From Streptomyces albogriseolus (GTDB taxonomy: Bacteria; Actinomycetota; Actinomycetes; Streptomycetales; Streptomycetaceae): a stretch of 64,000 nt of DNA. Positions 18,645 through 28,095 of this stretch are shown here, in pieces. How positions within the stretch are numbered: the first letter of the stretch is position 1; each line of letters opens with the position of its first letter. The stretch covers positions 205,597 through 269,596 of the forward strand of contig BMVA01000012.1 of assembly GCA_014650475.1 (NCBI GenBank), written 5' to 3'. A model generated the notes under the pieces. That model made no database searches. It was not told the DNA's origin and was given only the letters and a program-made list of their open reading frames with translations. A program made the position numbers and the translations under genes.

Positions 18645-20483
18645 ATGGACGGGACGACGAACCGGCCGGGCGACGGATCCGGCGGCCGGCGGTACATGCC
18701 CATCGCCGACCACGGGCTGATCGGCGACCTGCGCAGCGTGGCGCTGGTGGCGACGGACGGCACCATCGACTGGTACTGCGCGCCGCGCTTCGACGCGCCG
18801 AGCGTGTTCGCCGCGCTGCTGGACGCCGACCGGGGCGGCTGCTTCGAGCTGGGGACGGCCGTGCCGGCCCGCACCAAGCAGTTCTACTTCCCCGACACGA
18901 ACGTGCTGATCACCCGGTACTTCACCGAGGACGGCGTCGGCGAGGTGCAGGACTTCATGCCCGTGTCCGGCGACTCGGTGCAGGAGGACCGGCACCGGCT
19001 GATCCGGCGGGTGCTGTGCGTGCGCGGGTCGCTGCCGTTCCGCGCGCTGGTGGCGCCGCGGTTCGGTTACGCCGCGCTGCCGCACACGCTGCGGGTGACC
19101 GGGGACGTCGCCGTCTTCGCGTCCGGCGCGCTGGACCTCGCCCTGACCGCCACGGTCCCGCTGGAGCAGGACGGGCTCGACGTGCGGTCCGACTTCAAGC
19201 TGGCCGAGGGTGAGACGGCGGTGTTCGCGCTGGACCAGGTCGGCGGGGAGCTGGCGCCACGCGGGTGCGCCCACGAGGAGGCGGAGCAGGAGTTCGCCGC
19301 GACGGTGCGCTACTGGCGGGACTGGCTGTCCGCGTCCCGCTACCGGGGCCGCTGGCGGGAGATGGTGCACCGCTCGGCGCTCACCCTGAAGCTGCTCACA
19401 TTCGCGCCCACCGGGGCGATCGTCGCCGCGCCGACGACGAGTCTGCCGGAGGAGTTCGGCGGCGAACGCAACTGGGACTACCGGTACATGTGGGTGCGCG
19501 ACGCGGCGTTTTGCGTCTACGCCATGCTGCGGCTGGGCTTCACCGAGGAGGCGGAGGCGTTCATGGCGTTCGTCTCCCGGCACATCAGCCCCGGCGAGGG
19601 CAAACCGTCGGGCCCGCTCCAGATCATGTACGGCATCGACGGCCGCACCGACCTGTCCGAACAGACCCTGGACCACCTGGAGGGCCACTGCGGCTCACGC
19701 CCGGTCCGGGTGGGCAACGCGGCGGCCGACCAGCTCCAGCTGGACGTCTACGGCGCGCTGATCGACTCGATCTACCTGTACGACAAGTGGGCCGAGCCGA
19801 TCTCCAGCGAACAGTGGGACCATGTGACGGCGCTGGTCGACTGGGTGTGCGGGAACTGGGACCAGCCCGACGAGGGCATCTGGGAGACGCGGGGCGGGCG
19901 GAAGAACTTCCTGTACTCGCGGCTGATGTGCTGGGTGGCGATCGAGCGCGGCGTCCGCATGGCCCGCCGCCGGGGCCTGCCCGCGGACCTGCCGCGCTGG
20001 ACGGCGTGCCGGGACGTGATCTACCGGCGGATCATGACCGAGTGCTGGTCGGACGAGCTGCGGGCGTTCGTCCAGCACGAGGGCGGCGAGGTGCTGGACG
20101 CGGCGCTGCTGATGATGCCGATGGCGAAGTTCATCGCGCCGAAGGACCCCAAGTGGCTGTCCACGCTGGACTGTCTGACCCGTGAGCTGGTCTCCGACTC
20201 GCTGGTCTACCGCTACGACCCGAACGTGAGCCCCGACGGCCTGCACGGTGCGGAGGGCACGTTCTCCATCTGCTCGTTCTGGTACGTCGAGGCCCTCACC
20301 CGCGCCGGCCGTCTGGACGAGGCCCGGCTGGCCTTCGAGAAGATGCTCACCTACGGCAACCATCTCGGCCTCTACGCCGAGGAGATCGGCCACACCGGCC
20401 GGCAACAGGGCAACTTCCCCCAGGCGTTCACCCACCTCGCCCTGATCAGCGCGGCGTACAACCTGGACCGGGCGCTGGGCTGA
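18645..20483 (+). CDS. Glycoside hydrolase family 15 protein (glucoamylase/trehalase type)
   Basis: A 612-residue cytoplasmic enzyme (no signal peptide). The N-terminal beta-sandwich begins IADHGLIGDLRSVALVATDG and IDWYCAPRFDAPSVFA. The (alpha/alpha)6 barrel follows with ERNWDYRYMWVRDAAF, the general-acid glutamate in PDEGIWETRGG near residue 410 and the second catalytic glutamate in GAEGTFSICSFW near 537. This architecture is shared by actinobacterial trehalases and glucan 1,4-alpha-glucosidases; the intracellular location and family resemblance to mycobacterial GH15 trehalase make trehalose a reasonable but unproven substrate. It converges on the copper protein gene with only three bases between. 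Confidence 0.9.
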   Translation: MDGTTNRPGDGSGGRRYMPIADHGLIGDLRSVALVATDGTIDWYCAPRFDAPSVFAALLDADRGGCFELGTAVPARTKQFYFPDTNVLITRYFTEDGVGEVQDFMPVSGDSVQEDRHRLIRRVLCVRGSLPFRALVAPRFGYAALPHTLRVTGDVAVFASGALDLALTATVPLEQDGLDVRSDFKLAEGETAVFALDQVGGELAPRGCAHEEAEQEFAATVRYWRDWLSASRYRGRWREMVHRSALTLKLLTFAPTGAIVAAPTTSLPEEFGGERNWDYRYMWVRDAAFCVYAMLRLGFTEEAEAFMAFVSRHISPGEGKPSGPLQIMYGIDGRTDLSEQTLDHLEGHCGSRPVRVGNAAADQLQLDVYGALIDSIYLYDKWAEPISSEQWDHVTALVDWVCGNWDQPDEGIWETRGGRKNFLYSRLMCWVAIERGVRMARRRGLPADLPRWTACRDVIYRRIMTECWSDELRAFVQHEGGEVLDAALLMMPMAKFIAPKDPKWLSTLDCLTRELVSDSLVYRYDPNVSPDGLHGAEGTFSICSFWYVEALTRAGRLDEARLAFEKMLTYGNHLGLYAEEIGHTGRQQGNFPQAFTHLALISAAYNLDRALG

Positions 20484-20486
20484 CCC

Positions 20487-21458
20487 TCAGTGGCCGTGCC
20501 CGTCGGAGTGTCCGGGCGACTCCGTGTGGCCGGGTGAGGTGGAAGCGGGCTTCTCCGGCGCGGCCTTGCCCGCCTCGACGGTGAAGGCGGCCGTGCGGAC
20601 GACTCCGTTGTGCTTGAAGTCCAGGAACAGGCGGTAGCTGCCGCCGCTGGGCGCCGTGGCGGTGAAGGAGACGTGCGGTCCCGGCCTGGTCGTGCCGTCG
20701 CCCGGTTCCCCCTCGGGGTGGACGTGCAGGTAGGCGAGGTCTCCGGCGCGCAGGGCGACCAGGTGGCCGTAGGCGCCCAGGTAGGGCTGGAGGTCGGTGA
20801 CCGGCTTGCCGTCGCGGGAGACGGTCAGGCGCAGCTCGCCCGCCCGGCCGGGCGTGAGCGCCCCGGTCAGCTTCACGTCGTAGCCGTCGACGCGGGCCGT
20901 GGCGGAGGGCCGCGGCAGCTCGCGAGGGCTGTAGGGGCCGGAGGCGGCCAGGTCGGCGCCGAGGGTGAGGTTCTCCGCGCCCGGCCGGTCCGGGGTGAAG
21001 TCGGCGAACACCCGGTAGCCGCCGGCGCGGGGCAGGTCGACGGGTGTGCTCCAGGTGCCGTCGGGGGCGCGCTCGGGGTGGAGGTGGCGGTAGGTCACCA
21101 GGTCGCGGGAGGCCACGATCAGGTGCAGTTCCTTGTCGTGCTCCCGGCGGTAGTCGTCGACGGCCCGCCCGTCCGCTTCCCGCACGGTGAACCGCAGTTC
21201 GGCCCGCTCGCCGGCGGTGACCGCCGGGGTGTCCAGGTCGAGGGTGTAGCCGCCCTCGGAGATCTGCAGCCCGCCGGGCGCCTGCGCGGCGGCGGTCCCG
21301 CCGTGTTCGCTCTCCCCCGCCCCCGACGGATGCCGCTCCTCGTGCGCCGGGGGACGTTCCGCGACGACCGGGTCGAAGGTCTGGCCGACCCCGTAGGCGG
21401 TGCCGAACGCGCCGGCCAGTGCGGCGGCGAACGCGGTGATCTTCAATCCGGTCTTCAT
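20487..21458 (-). CDS. Secreted copper-locus protein, His-rich
   Basis: A 323-residue protein with a signal peptide or anchor ([19 protein letters not shown]), a His/Glu-rich linker ([11 protein letters not shown]), two beta-sandwich repeats each carrying HLH or HVH motifs ([24 protein letters not shown]), and a His-rich C-terminus ([14 protein letters not shown]). The histidines suggest extracytoplasmic copper binding. It is divergent from copA with CsoR-like operators between them, supporting a copper role. ATG 21458 has a GGGGAGAGA site; an upstream in-frame start at 21491 lies inside the operator region and is unlikely. Confidence 0.8.
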   Translation of the reverse strand: MKTGLKITAFAAALAGAFGTAYGVGQTFDPVVAERPPAHEERHPSGAGESEHGGTAAAQAPGGLQISEGGYTLDLDTPAVTAGERAELRFTVREADGRAVDDYRREHDKELHLIVASRDLVTYRHLHPERAPDGTWSTPVDLPRAGGYRVFADFTPDRPGAENLTLGADLAASGPYSPRELPRPSATARVDGYDVKLTGALTPGRAGELRLTVSRDGKPVTDLQPYLGAYGHLVALRAGDLAYLHVHPEGEPGDGTTRPGPHVSFTATAPSGGSYRLFLDFKHNGVVRTAAFTVEAGKAAPEKPASTSPGHTESPGHSDGHGH

Positions 21459-21522
21459 GGCCGTCTCTCCCCTGGAAGCAGCGGCCCGCAACCCGTCACG
21501 AGCCGATCGACACAGCTCACCA

Positions 21523-21537
21523 TACCCCTAGGGGGTA
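21523..21537. promoter_or_regulatory. CsoR-like copper operator 1
   Basis: TACCCCTAGGGGGTA is a near-perfect inverted repeat of the TACCC...GGGTA class bound by the copper-sensing repressor CsoR. It lies 65 bases upstream of the secreted protein gene. CsoR itself is not in this window. Confidence 0.75.
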
Positions 21538-21568
21538 CCAAGTCAAGTCGACGGACGCCTTGCGTTGC

Positions 21569-21585
21569 ATACCCCACCGGGGTAT
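21569..21585. promoter_or_regulatory. CsoR-like copper operator 2
   Basis: ATACCCCACCGGGGTAT is a palindrome with perfect seven-base arms around a three-base centre and lies 53 bases upstream of copA. It should cover the copA promoter, so copper entry into CsoR would derepress copA. Confidence 0.82.
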
Positions 21586-21603
21586 ACAGGTAACCCCTCG
21601 GGC

Positions 21604-21622
21604 GATACCCCTGCCCCGTATC
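21604..21622. promoter_or_regulatory. Degenerate third copper-operator-like repeat
   Basis: GATACCCCTGCCCCGTATC keeps the outer GATAC/GTATC arms but not the inner G run. It lies within the copA leader, immediately before the AAGGAG ribosome site at 21626-21631. It may be a weak site or decayed copy. Confidence 0.35.
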
Positions 21623-21637
21623 TGCAAGGAGCCAGCG

Positions 21638-23884
21638 ATGACTGTCCGTACGACAACCGGTGCCGATGCCGAGGTGGAACTCTCCGTCGGAGGGATGACC
21701 TGCGCCTCGTGCGCCGCGCGGATCGAGAGGAAGCTCAACCGGATGGAGGGCGTCACCGCCACGGTCAACTACGCCACCGAGAAGGCCCGGATCAGCTACG
21801 GCGCCGGCGTGACCGTCCCCGATCTGATCGCCACGGTCGAGGCGACCGGATACACGGCGAGGGAACCCTCCCCGCCCGACGTCGGCGAGCAGCGGTCGGA
21901 ACCGGACGAGCTCCGCCCGCTGCGCGACCGCCTGCTGACGGCCGTCGTGCTGTCGGCGCCCGTCGTCGCGATGGCGATGATCCCGGCCCTGCAGTTCGAG
22001 TACTGGCAGTGGCTGTCCCTGACCCTCGCGGCGCCCGTCGTCACCTACGCGGCCTGGCCGTTCCATCGCGCGGCCCTCACCAACGCCCGTCACGGCGCGG
22101 CCACGATGGACACGCTGGTCTCCGTCGGCACGACGGCCGCGTTCCTGTGGTCCGTCTGGGCCCTGTTCCTGGGCACCGCGGGCACCCCGGGCATGACGCA
22201 CCCCTTCGAGTTCACGGTGGCCCGCTCGGACGGCGCCGGGAACCTCTACCTGGAGGCGGCGGCAGGCGTCACGACGTTCATCCTGGCCGGCCGTTACTTC
22301 GAGGCCCGCGCCAAGCGCAGGGCCGGAGCCGCCCTGCGCGCGCTGCTGGAGCTGGGCGCGAAGGACGTCACCGTCCTCCTGCCGGACGGCGGCGAGGAGA
22401 CCCGCCCGGTGTCGGATCTGGCCGTCGGGGACCACTTCCTGGTCCGCCCCGGCGAGAAGATCGCGACCGACGGCACGGTCGTGGAGGGCTCCTCCGCGGT
22501 GGACGCGTCGATGCTGACGGGCGAGTCGGTCCCGGTGGAGGTCACCGCCGGGGACGCGGTCACGGGCGCCACGGTCAACGCCGGCGGCCGTCTCGTCGTG
22601 CGGGCCACCCGGGTCGGCGCGGACACCCAACTTGCGCGCATGGCACGGCTGGTGGAGGACGCGCAGAACGGCAAGGCGTCCGCCCAGCGGCTCGCCGACC
22701 GCATCTCCGCCGTCTTCGTCCCCGTGGTCATCGCCCTCGCCCTGGCCACCCTGGGCTTCTGGATCGGCAACGGCGCGGGCACCACGGCCGCGTTCACCGC
22801 GGCGGTGGCCGTCCTGATCATCGCCTGCCCCTGCGCCCTCGGGCTGGCCACCCCGACCGCGCTGATGGTCGGCACCGGCCGGGGCGCCCAGCTCGGCATC
22901 CTCATCAAGGGCCCGGAGGTCCTGGAGTCCACCCGCCGCGTCGACACGGTGGTCCTGGACAAGACCGGAACCGTCACCACCGGCCGGATGAGCCTGGTGG
23001 CCGTCCACTCCCCCGACACCGACGAGACGGACGTCCTGCGCCTGGCCGGCGCCCTGGAGCACGCCTCGGAACACCCGATCGCCCGGGCCGTGGCGGACGC
23101 GGCCCTGGCCAAGCTGGGCACCCTGCCCACCCCGGAGGACTTCACGGCCGTGCCCGGCCTGGGCGTCCAGGGCATCGTCGAGGGCCACGCGGTCCTGGTG
23201 GGCCGCCCCCGCCTGATGGCGGAATGGTCCCTCCCCCTTCCCGCCCACCTGGCCGGCACCCTCACCGCAACCGAGACGACGGGCCACACAGCCGTCCTGG
23301 TCGCATGGGACGGCGAGGTACGCGCCGTGCTGGAGATCGCCGACACGGTGAAGGAGACCAGCCCGGAGGCGATCCGCCGCCTGCGCGCACTGGGCCTGCG
23401 CCCCGTCCTCCTGACCGGCGACAACGAGGCGGTGGCGCATTCGGTGGCCCGCGAGCTGGACATCGCCCCCGACGACGTGATCGCGGAGGTGCTCCCCCAG
23501 GACAAGGTGGACGTCGTCAAGCGCCTGCAGTCACAGGGCCACTCCGTGGCGATGGTCGGCGACGGAGTGAACGACGCGGCGGCCCTCGCCCAGGCCGACC
23601 TGGGCCTGGCGATGGGCACCGGCACGGACGCGGCGATCGAGGCGGGCGACCTCACGCTGGTCCGCGGCGACCTGCGGGCCGCGGCGGACGCCGTCCGGCT
23701 CGCCCGCCGCACCCTGGGCACGATCAGGTCCAACCTGTTCTGGGCGTTCGCCTACAACGTCGCCGCGCTGCCCCTCGCGGCGTCCGGTCTGCTGAACCCC
23801 ATGATCGCGGGGGCGGCCATGGCGTTCTCGTCGGTGTTCGTGGTGGGCAACTCCCTGCGGCTGCGGACGTTCCGGGCGGCCTGA
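21638..23884 (+). CDS. copA: Copper-exporting P1B-type ATPase CopA
   Basis: A 748-residue heavy-metal P-type ATPase. It has one N-terminal HMA domain with GMTCASC at residues 19-25, the CPC metal-transport motif (IIACPCALG) near 397, the phosphorylation site DKTGT near 441, the HP motif in EHPIARA, and [10 protein letters not shown] near 641. CPC plus the Cu-type C-terminal helices indicates Cu(I) export across the cytoplasmic membrane. ATG 21638 follows AAGGAG. No CopZ chaperone or CsoR gene is adjacent, unlike some Streptomyces csoR-copA-copZ loci. Confidence 0.96.
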   Translation: MTVRTTTGADAEVELSVGGMTCASCAARIERKLNRMEGVTATVNYATEKARISYGAGVTVPDLIATVEATGYTAREPSPPDVGEQRSEPDELRPLRDRLLTAVVLSAPVVAMAMIPALQFEYWQWLSLTLAAPVVTYAAWPFHRAALTNARHGAATMDTLVSVGTTAAFLWSVWALFLGTAGTPGMTHPFEFTVARSDGAGNLYLEAAAGVTTFILAGRYFEARAKRRAGAALRALLELGAKDVTVLLPDGGEETRPVSDLAVGDHFLVRPGEKIATDGTVVEGSSAVDASMLTGESVPVEVTAGDAVTGATVNAGGRLVVRATRVGADTQLARMARLVEDAQNGKASAQRLADRISAVFVPVVIALALATLGFWIGNGAGTTAAFTAAVAVLIIACPCALGLATPTALMVGTGRGAQLGILIKGPEVLESTRRVDTVVLDKTGTVTTGRMSLVAVHSPDTDETDVLRLAGALEHASEHPIARAVADAALAKLGTLPTPEDFTAVPGLGVQGIVEGHAVLVGRPRLMAEWSLPLPAHLAGTLTATETTGHTAVLVAWDGEVRAVLEIADTVKETSPEAIRRLRALGLRPVLLTGDNEAVAHSVARELDIAPDDVIAEVLPQDKVDVVKRLQSQGHSVAMVGDGVNDAAALAQADLGLAMGTGTDAAIEAGDLTLVRGDLRAAADAVRLARRTLGTIRSNLFWAFAYNVAALPLAASGLLNPMIAGAAMAFSSVFVVGNSLRLRTFRAA

Positions 23885-24003
23885 AGGGCGTACGGGCGGG
23901 GCGGCCGGGCCCGTGGCGTGGACCATGCGTACCGTGGGCACCCGGTGCACCCCGCCCCACGGTGCGGGTGGGCCACTGGACGATGTCACCGCGGGAGAGA
24001 GAG

Positions 24004-24630
24004 ATGAGCGAGCTCACCAGACCCGTACCGCCCGCCGACGGCCTGCGCAGGATCGCCCGCAACGTCCTGAGCGACCTGAGAGCGGTGGACGGCGCGCTGT
24101 ACGCGGCGGTCGCCGCGACCCCGACGCCGACGCTCGACCGCGCGCTGCGCCGGCTCTCCCACGCGGCCGACCACTCCAAGATCTCGTTCGCCATCGCCGG
24201 CGCGCTGGCCCTGGCCGGCTCCCGCCCCCGCAGGGCGGCGCTCGCCGGGGTCGGCGCCGTGGCGGTGGCCTCCGCCTCGGCCAACCTGCTCGGCAAACGG
24301 CTGGTCCGCCGGGACCGTCCGGACCGGGAGGCGGCGCGGGTGACGGTGGACCGGCATGTTCCGATGCCGATGTCGGCGTCGTTCCCGTCCGGGCACACGG
24401 CGTCCGCGGTCGCCTTCGCGACGGCGGTGGGGACGGTGCTGCCCGCGGCGTCCGTGCCGTTGGGGGCGTTGGCGGGGGCGGTGGGATATTCCCGTATCCA
24501 TACGGGGGTGCACTACCCGGGGGACGTGGCGGCGGGGGCGGTGCTGGGAGTGGCGTCGGCGGCCACGGCCCTGGCGGTCGCCTCGGCACGGCTCCCGGCC
24601 TCCTACCCACGGGGGCGGCGCCCCAGGTAA
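24004..24630 (+). CDS. PAP2-family phosphatase
   Basis: A 208-residue integral membrane phosphatase with the three PAP2 motifs: KRLVRRDRPDRE, PSGHTAS, and SRIHTGVHYPGD. Hydrophobic helices surround them. Family members dephosphorylate phosphatidic acid or undecaprenyl diphosphate. ATG 24004 is preceded by a GGGAGAGAGAG run. It is 119 bases after copA and probably has its own promoter. Confidence 0.9.
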   Translation: MSELTRPVPPADGLRRIARNVLSDLRAVDGALYAAVAATPTPTLDRALRRLSHAADHSKISFAIAGALALAGSRPRRAALAGVGAVAVASASANLLGKRLVRRDRPDREAARVTVDRHVPMPMSASFPSGHTASAVAFATAVGTVLPAASVPLGALAGAVGYSRIHTGVHYPGDVAAGAVLGVASAATALAVASARLPASYPRGRRPR

Positions 24631-24906
24631 CCGGGGCGGTCGCCCCCGGGCGGGAGCAGTTGACGAAACCCGGTGTCGTGCAGCCGCCCGCGGCGGGGAG
24701 GGGACGGGGTGGGGGTGGGCGCCCGCAGCGGCTGGCGCGTCAACGCCCCGGACCTCTCCAGCACGCACTCTCGCGCCAGACCGAGGACGACCACCCCCAC
24801 CGCGGCCCCGCACCACGACCCGCCCCCAGGCGCTACCCCAACCCCCACCGGACAGGACACCGCGCCGCAGGCGTGCGTCCACCGGCAGAGGCCCCCGGCA
24901 ACGGCA

Positions 24907-25836
24907 TCACCACGGCACCCCCGCCAAGAACTCCTCCACCCGCTCACTCCCCCACGCCCCGTCGGCGACCACCACCCGGTACCGATACGCGAACGACTCC
25001 CCCGCCCGCAGCCCGAACTCCTCGAAGAACGCCCACGAGAACGCCACCGACGGAATCGGTTCCGACCGCACGAACCAGTGCGACGGATTGACGGCCCGAC
25101 CACCGTCCAGATTCCCGGGCGCATGCGCGAACACCACCGTCGACGCCCCGTCGACCTCGTCCCGCTCGGCCGTGAACCCCAGCCACAGCCCCCGCGTCCC
25201 CATGAACCGCTCCCCCGGCCCACCCCCCTCCACCCCCGGCGCGAACACCGTCCCCCCGGTGAAGTCCCGCGGCCCCCGCCACTGCAGCCCGGTGTACCCG
25301 GCCATCTCCCGCCCGGCCGTGGTCGGGGACCCGAACCGCAACTCCTCGCCCCGCACGTTGGTCAGCCGTATCGACCAGTCCAACACCCACACCCCACGCG
25401 CCGCGTCCACGGAGTGGACGCTCAGCCCCCGCTCCTCACGCGCCCACTCCGCACCCCCGTTCTCCACCCACGTGAGCTCCTCCACGCAATCGAACCGCTC
25501 GTCGGCCACCTCGAACGACGAGAACCCGTCGTGCCGCATCCACCCGATCCGCTCCGGCAGGGGCAGGTAACCCCGGCCGTGCACATACGAGTTGCCGCCC
25601 CAGAAGTTCTGCCCGGACAGATGACTGGCCGTCATCTGCAACCCCTTGTGCCACCGGTGATCGTTCGGCCGGTACCCGGTCACCACCCTCCCCCCGAGCG
25701 TCCGCACCGGATGCGCGTACGGCTTGCGCGACTCGAACGCAACGGGATCGGGCCGGTACACGTACCGCAGAATCTCGACGTCCCCCACGCTCACGCCCAC
25801 GGCGTCCCCGTGCGCGTGCACCACCCGAAGCGTCAC
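24907..25836 (-). CDS. DUF6807 (PmoA) family protein
   Basis: A 309-residue protein of the PmoA/DUF6807 family: ILRYVYRPDPVAFESRKPY, HPVRTLGG, HRWHKGLQMTASHLSG and ERFDCVEELTW. Members are usually encoded beside Gfo/Idh/MocA oxidoreductases and are thought to act in sugar or polyol metabolism, but no reaction is established. Here it directly follows such a gene. GTG 25836 gives a four-base GTGA overlap with the upstream stop, implying translational coupling; a longer start at 25863 is possible. Confidence 0.82.
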   Translation of the reverse strand: MTLRVVHAHGDAVGVSVGDVEILRYVYRPDPVAFESRKPYAHPVRTLGGRVVTGYRPNDHRWHKGLQMTASHLSGQNFWGGNSYVHGRGYLPLPERIGWMRHDGFSSFEVADERFDCVEELTWVENGGAEWAREERGLSVHSVDAARGVWVLDWSIRLTNVRGEELRFGSPTTAGREMAGYTGLQWRGPRDFTGGTVFAPGVEGGGPGERFMGTRGLWLGFTAERDEVDGASTVVFAHAPGNLDGGRAVNPSHWFVRSEPIPSVAFSWAFFEEFGLRAGESFAYRYRVVVADGAWGSERVEEFLAGVPW

Positions 25837-26957
25837 GCCCTCCCCACCCCGCGCCCGCTCCACGTCTCCCCGAACCCCCCGTGCATGACCTCGTAGAAGG
25901 AATCCCCGGGACCGATCTCACCGGCCCGCACCGCCCGCCCCGTGAACGCGGCCTTGTACAGCGCCGCGGCGAACTCCAGCGTGTCCCGCGCCTCCCGCCC
26001 GCTCCCGGGCGGCCGCACCCCCGCGTCCCAGGCGTCCAGCACGTACCCCAGCTGGGCGGTATGCGAACTGGGCACGTCCACCCCCGCCTCACGCCATGCG
26101 GCGACCCGCTCCCGCGCCACATGCGGCGCGGGCGTGTACACCCAGTCGGCGTTCCTGTGCCCGTAGAGATGCGTCACCTCGACGGTCGCGGCCGCACAGT
26201 CCACCCGTACCCGGCTCACCTCGTCCGGGGACAGCACACTGTTGACGACCGTCGCCAACGCCCCGCCGGCAAAACGCACCAACGCCGTCGACACGTCCTC
26301 GCTCTCCGTGTCGTGCACCAGCCGCGCCGCCATCGCCTGCACCTCCTCCCACTCCCCGAGCAGATGCAGCAGCAGGTCGTACTGGTGAATCCCGTGGCCC
26401 ATCGTCGGCCCGCCGCCCTCGGTGTCCCACCGCCCGCGCCAGGGCACGGAGTAGTACCCGGCGTCCCGATGCCAGGTGGTCTGGCAGTGGGCGACCAGCG
26501 GCGCGCCCAGTTCCCCGCTCCGGATCAGCTCCCGTGCGCGCACGGCGCCACTGCCGTACCGGTGCTGGAAGATCACCGACGCGTACGCCCCGGAGGCGGT
26601 CTCCGCCGCCGCGATCTCGTCGTACTCGGCGAGCGACAGGCACAGCGGCTTCTCGCACAGCACCCAGGCCCCCGCCTTCAGCGCGGCGACGATCTGCTCG
26701 CGGTGCAGCGACGGCGGCGTGCCGATGAGCACGAGATCCGGCCGTACGGCGTCCAGCATCGCCTCCGTCGAGGCGAACCCGACCACCTCCTCCCCGGCCT
26801 CCGCGCGGAACGCGTCCAGCCGACCGGGGTCGACGTCGACCGCGGCGACGAGTTCGACGCGGTCGGCGTGCGCCCGCAGCGCGGGCAGATGTCCGCCGAC
26901 GACGATGGCGCCGGTGCCGATGACGGCCGCACGACGGCGGCCGGAGGACGGGGTCAT
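25833..26957 (-). CDS. Gfo/Idh/MocA-family oxidoreductase
   Basis: A 374-residue NAD(P)-dependent dehydrogenase. Rossmann motif AAVIGTGAIVVGGHLPAL, the EKP motif (VLCEKPLCLSLAEYD) with the conserved lysine, and a C-terminal substrate domain containing GGGPTMGHGIHQYDLLLHL with the catalytic-type histidine. It should oxidise a sugar, inositol or related polyol; the partner DUF6807 gene suggests the same carbohydrate pathway. ATG 26957 has GAGGAG eight bases upstream. Upstream repeats and an AAGCGCTT palindrome suggest LacI-type control. Confidence 0.9.
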   Translation of the reverse strand: MTPSSGRRRAAVIGTGAIVVGGHLPALRAHADRVELVAAVDVDPGRLDAFRAEAGEEVVGFASTEAMLDAVRPDLVLIGTPPSLHREQIVAALKAGAWVLCEKPLCLSLAEYDEIAAAETASGAYASVIFQHRYGSGAVRARELIRSGELGAPLVAHCQTTWHRDAGYYSVPWRGRWDTEGGGPTMGHGIHQYDLLLHLLGEWEEVQAMAARLVHDTESEDVSTALVRFAGGALATVVNSVLSPDEVSRVRVDCAAATVEVTHLYGHRNADWVYTPAPHVARERVAAWREAGVDVPSSHTAQLGYVLDAWDAGVRPPGSGREARDTLEFAAALYKAAFTGRAVRAGEIGPGDSFYEVMHGGFGETWSGRGVGRA

Positions 26958-26978
26958 GCGGCGCTCCTCGGAACGAAA

Positions 26979-27028
26979 GGGCACTCCACGAGCCGGATCG
27001 ACAGGGCACTCTGCGAGCCGGAACCTCG
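26979..27028. repeat. Two-copy 25-bp direct repeat upstream of oxidoreductase operon
   Basis: GGGCACTC...GAGCCGGA occurs at 26979 and again 25 bases on at 27004, with small differences in between. It lies just upstream of the oxidoreductase gene and may be a tandem protein-binding site or a local duplication. Confidence 0.6.
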
Positions 27029-27030
27029 CA

Positions 27031-27042
27031 GAAAGCGCTTAC
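27031..27042. promoter_or_regulatory. LacI-type operator-like palindrome
   Basis: GAAAGCGCTTAC contains AAGCGCTT at 27033-27040, a core common in LacI-family operators. It sits 76 bases upstream of the Gfo/Idh/MocA gene and could be the target of a sugar repressor or catabolite-type regulator. The regulator is not adjacent. Confidence 0.45.
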
Positions 27043-27064
27043 CGTCGCCGCTCGAACCCCGACC

Positions 27065-27883
27065 CTAGGCCCGGCTCCCCCCGGAGACAACCCCTCGCCC
27101 CGCCCCCACGAACCGGTACCGCCGCTCAGGCCGCCCGGTCGCCCCGTACCGCAACGACACCTCCGCCGCCCCCACGGCGTGGAAGTACTCCAGGTACCGC
27201 CGCGCACTGACCCGCGAGACACCGGTCAGCCGCGCGCACTCGCTCGCCGACAGACTCCCCTCCGCCTCCCGCAGCGTCCGCTCCACCAGCCCGGCGGTCT
27301 CCGCACTCATCCCCTTGGGCAGCCTGTGCGGCCTGGGCAGCGCGGACGGTACGGACATCGCCGCCCCCGCCAGCACCCGGTCGACGTCCTCCTGCCCCCG
27401 CACCACGGTGTCCCGCAGCATCCCCCGCTGCACTACGTACCGCTCCAGCCTGCCCCGCAGGTCCTCGAAGTCGAAGGGCTTGAGCAGGTAGTCGACGACA
27501 CCGTGCCGCACCGCACCACGCACCGCGTCCGCCTCGCGCGCGGCGCTGACGACCATGACGTCGCATTCGTGTCCGGCGGTCCGCAGCCGGGGGATGAGAT
27601 CGAGGCCGAACACATCGGGCAGATACAGATCGAGCAGCACGAGATCCGGACGGAGTTCGCCGACGGCGCCCAGGGCCTGCTCACCACTGCCGGCGACGCC
27701 GACCACCCGGAAGCAGTCGACGCGCTCGACGTACGCCCGGTGCACGCGCGCCACCCGGAAGTCGTCGTCCACCACGAGCACCCCGATGGCCCCGGTCGTC
27801 CCACCGGGCTCGACGGCCTCGCCGACCCCGACAGCCCCGCCGGCCCCGCGCGCATCCTCCCTGTCCCGCATAAGCCCCATCAT
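27065..27883 (-). CDS. CitB/DcuR-type response regulator
   Basis: A 272-residue regulator. The receiver domain starts GVLVVDDDFRVARVHRAYVE, with the phospho-acceptor aspartate in LVLLDLYLPDVFG and the conserved lysine in YLLKPFDFED. The C-terminal helix-turn-helix (ASECARLTGVSRVSARRYLEY) is typical of the CitT/DctR class that answers to CitA/DcuS sensor kinases and controls di- and tricarboxylate uptake. It is divergent from tctCBA, its likely target. The cognate histidine kinase expected next to it is absent from this window. ATG 27883, ATG 27880 and GTG 27886 are alternative starts. Confidence 0.88.
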   Translation of the reverse strand: MMGLMRDREDARGAGGAVGVGEAVEPGGTTGAIGVLVVDDDFRVARVHRAYVERVDCFRVVGVAGSGEQALGAVGELRPDLVLLDLYLPDVFGLDLIPRLRTAGHECDVMVVSAAREADAVRGAVRHGVVDYLLKPFDFEDLRGRLERYVVQRGMLRDTVVRGQEDVDRVLAGAAMSVPSALPRPHRLPKGMSAETAGLVERTLREAEGSLSASECARLTGVSRVSARRYLEYFHAVGAAEVSLRYGATGRPERRYRFVGAGRGVVSGGSRA

Positions 27884-28095
27884 CACCCCCGCCCCCCACC
27901 GGGCAAAGGGCCTGCGACAGACCTGCACCGGCGGCAACCGCCCCGCTGACACAACGACCACAACCTCCATTGCTTCCGTAACCGCGACAGCCCGCCCCCG
28001 CCCAGGCACCATGTGGCCCGCGTCACCCTCCCCCTCCGCGGGTCACGCATCCCGGAACACACCCCGTACAACCCGACCGACAGGTGGTGGCACCC

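Noticed and set aside
17250-19688. The long upstream extension of the ROK repressor frame
   Set aside because: It runs antisense to the methyltransferase and GH15 genes; the ROK protein starts normally at 17249.
21459-21637. A csoR or copZ gene hidden in the copper promoter gap
   Set aside because: The gap is too short and contains only operators and ribosome sites.
21565-24003. The forward frame extending the PAP2 gene upstream through copA
   Set aside because: It is an out-of-frame shadow of copA; the PAP2 start at 24004 has its own ribosome site and complete domain.
24631-24906. Possible small gene between PAP2 and DUF6807 genes
   Set aside because: Open frames here have no credible start or domain; no terminator or promoter could be defined with confidence.
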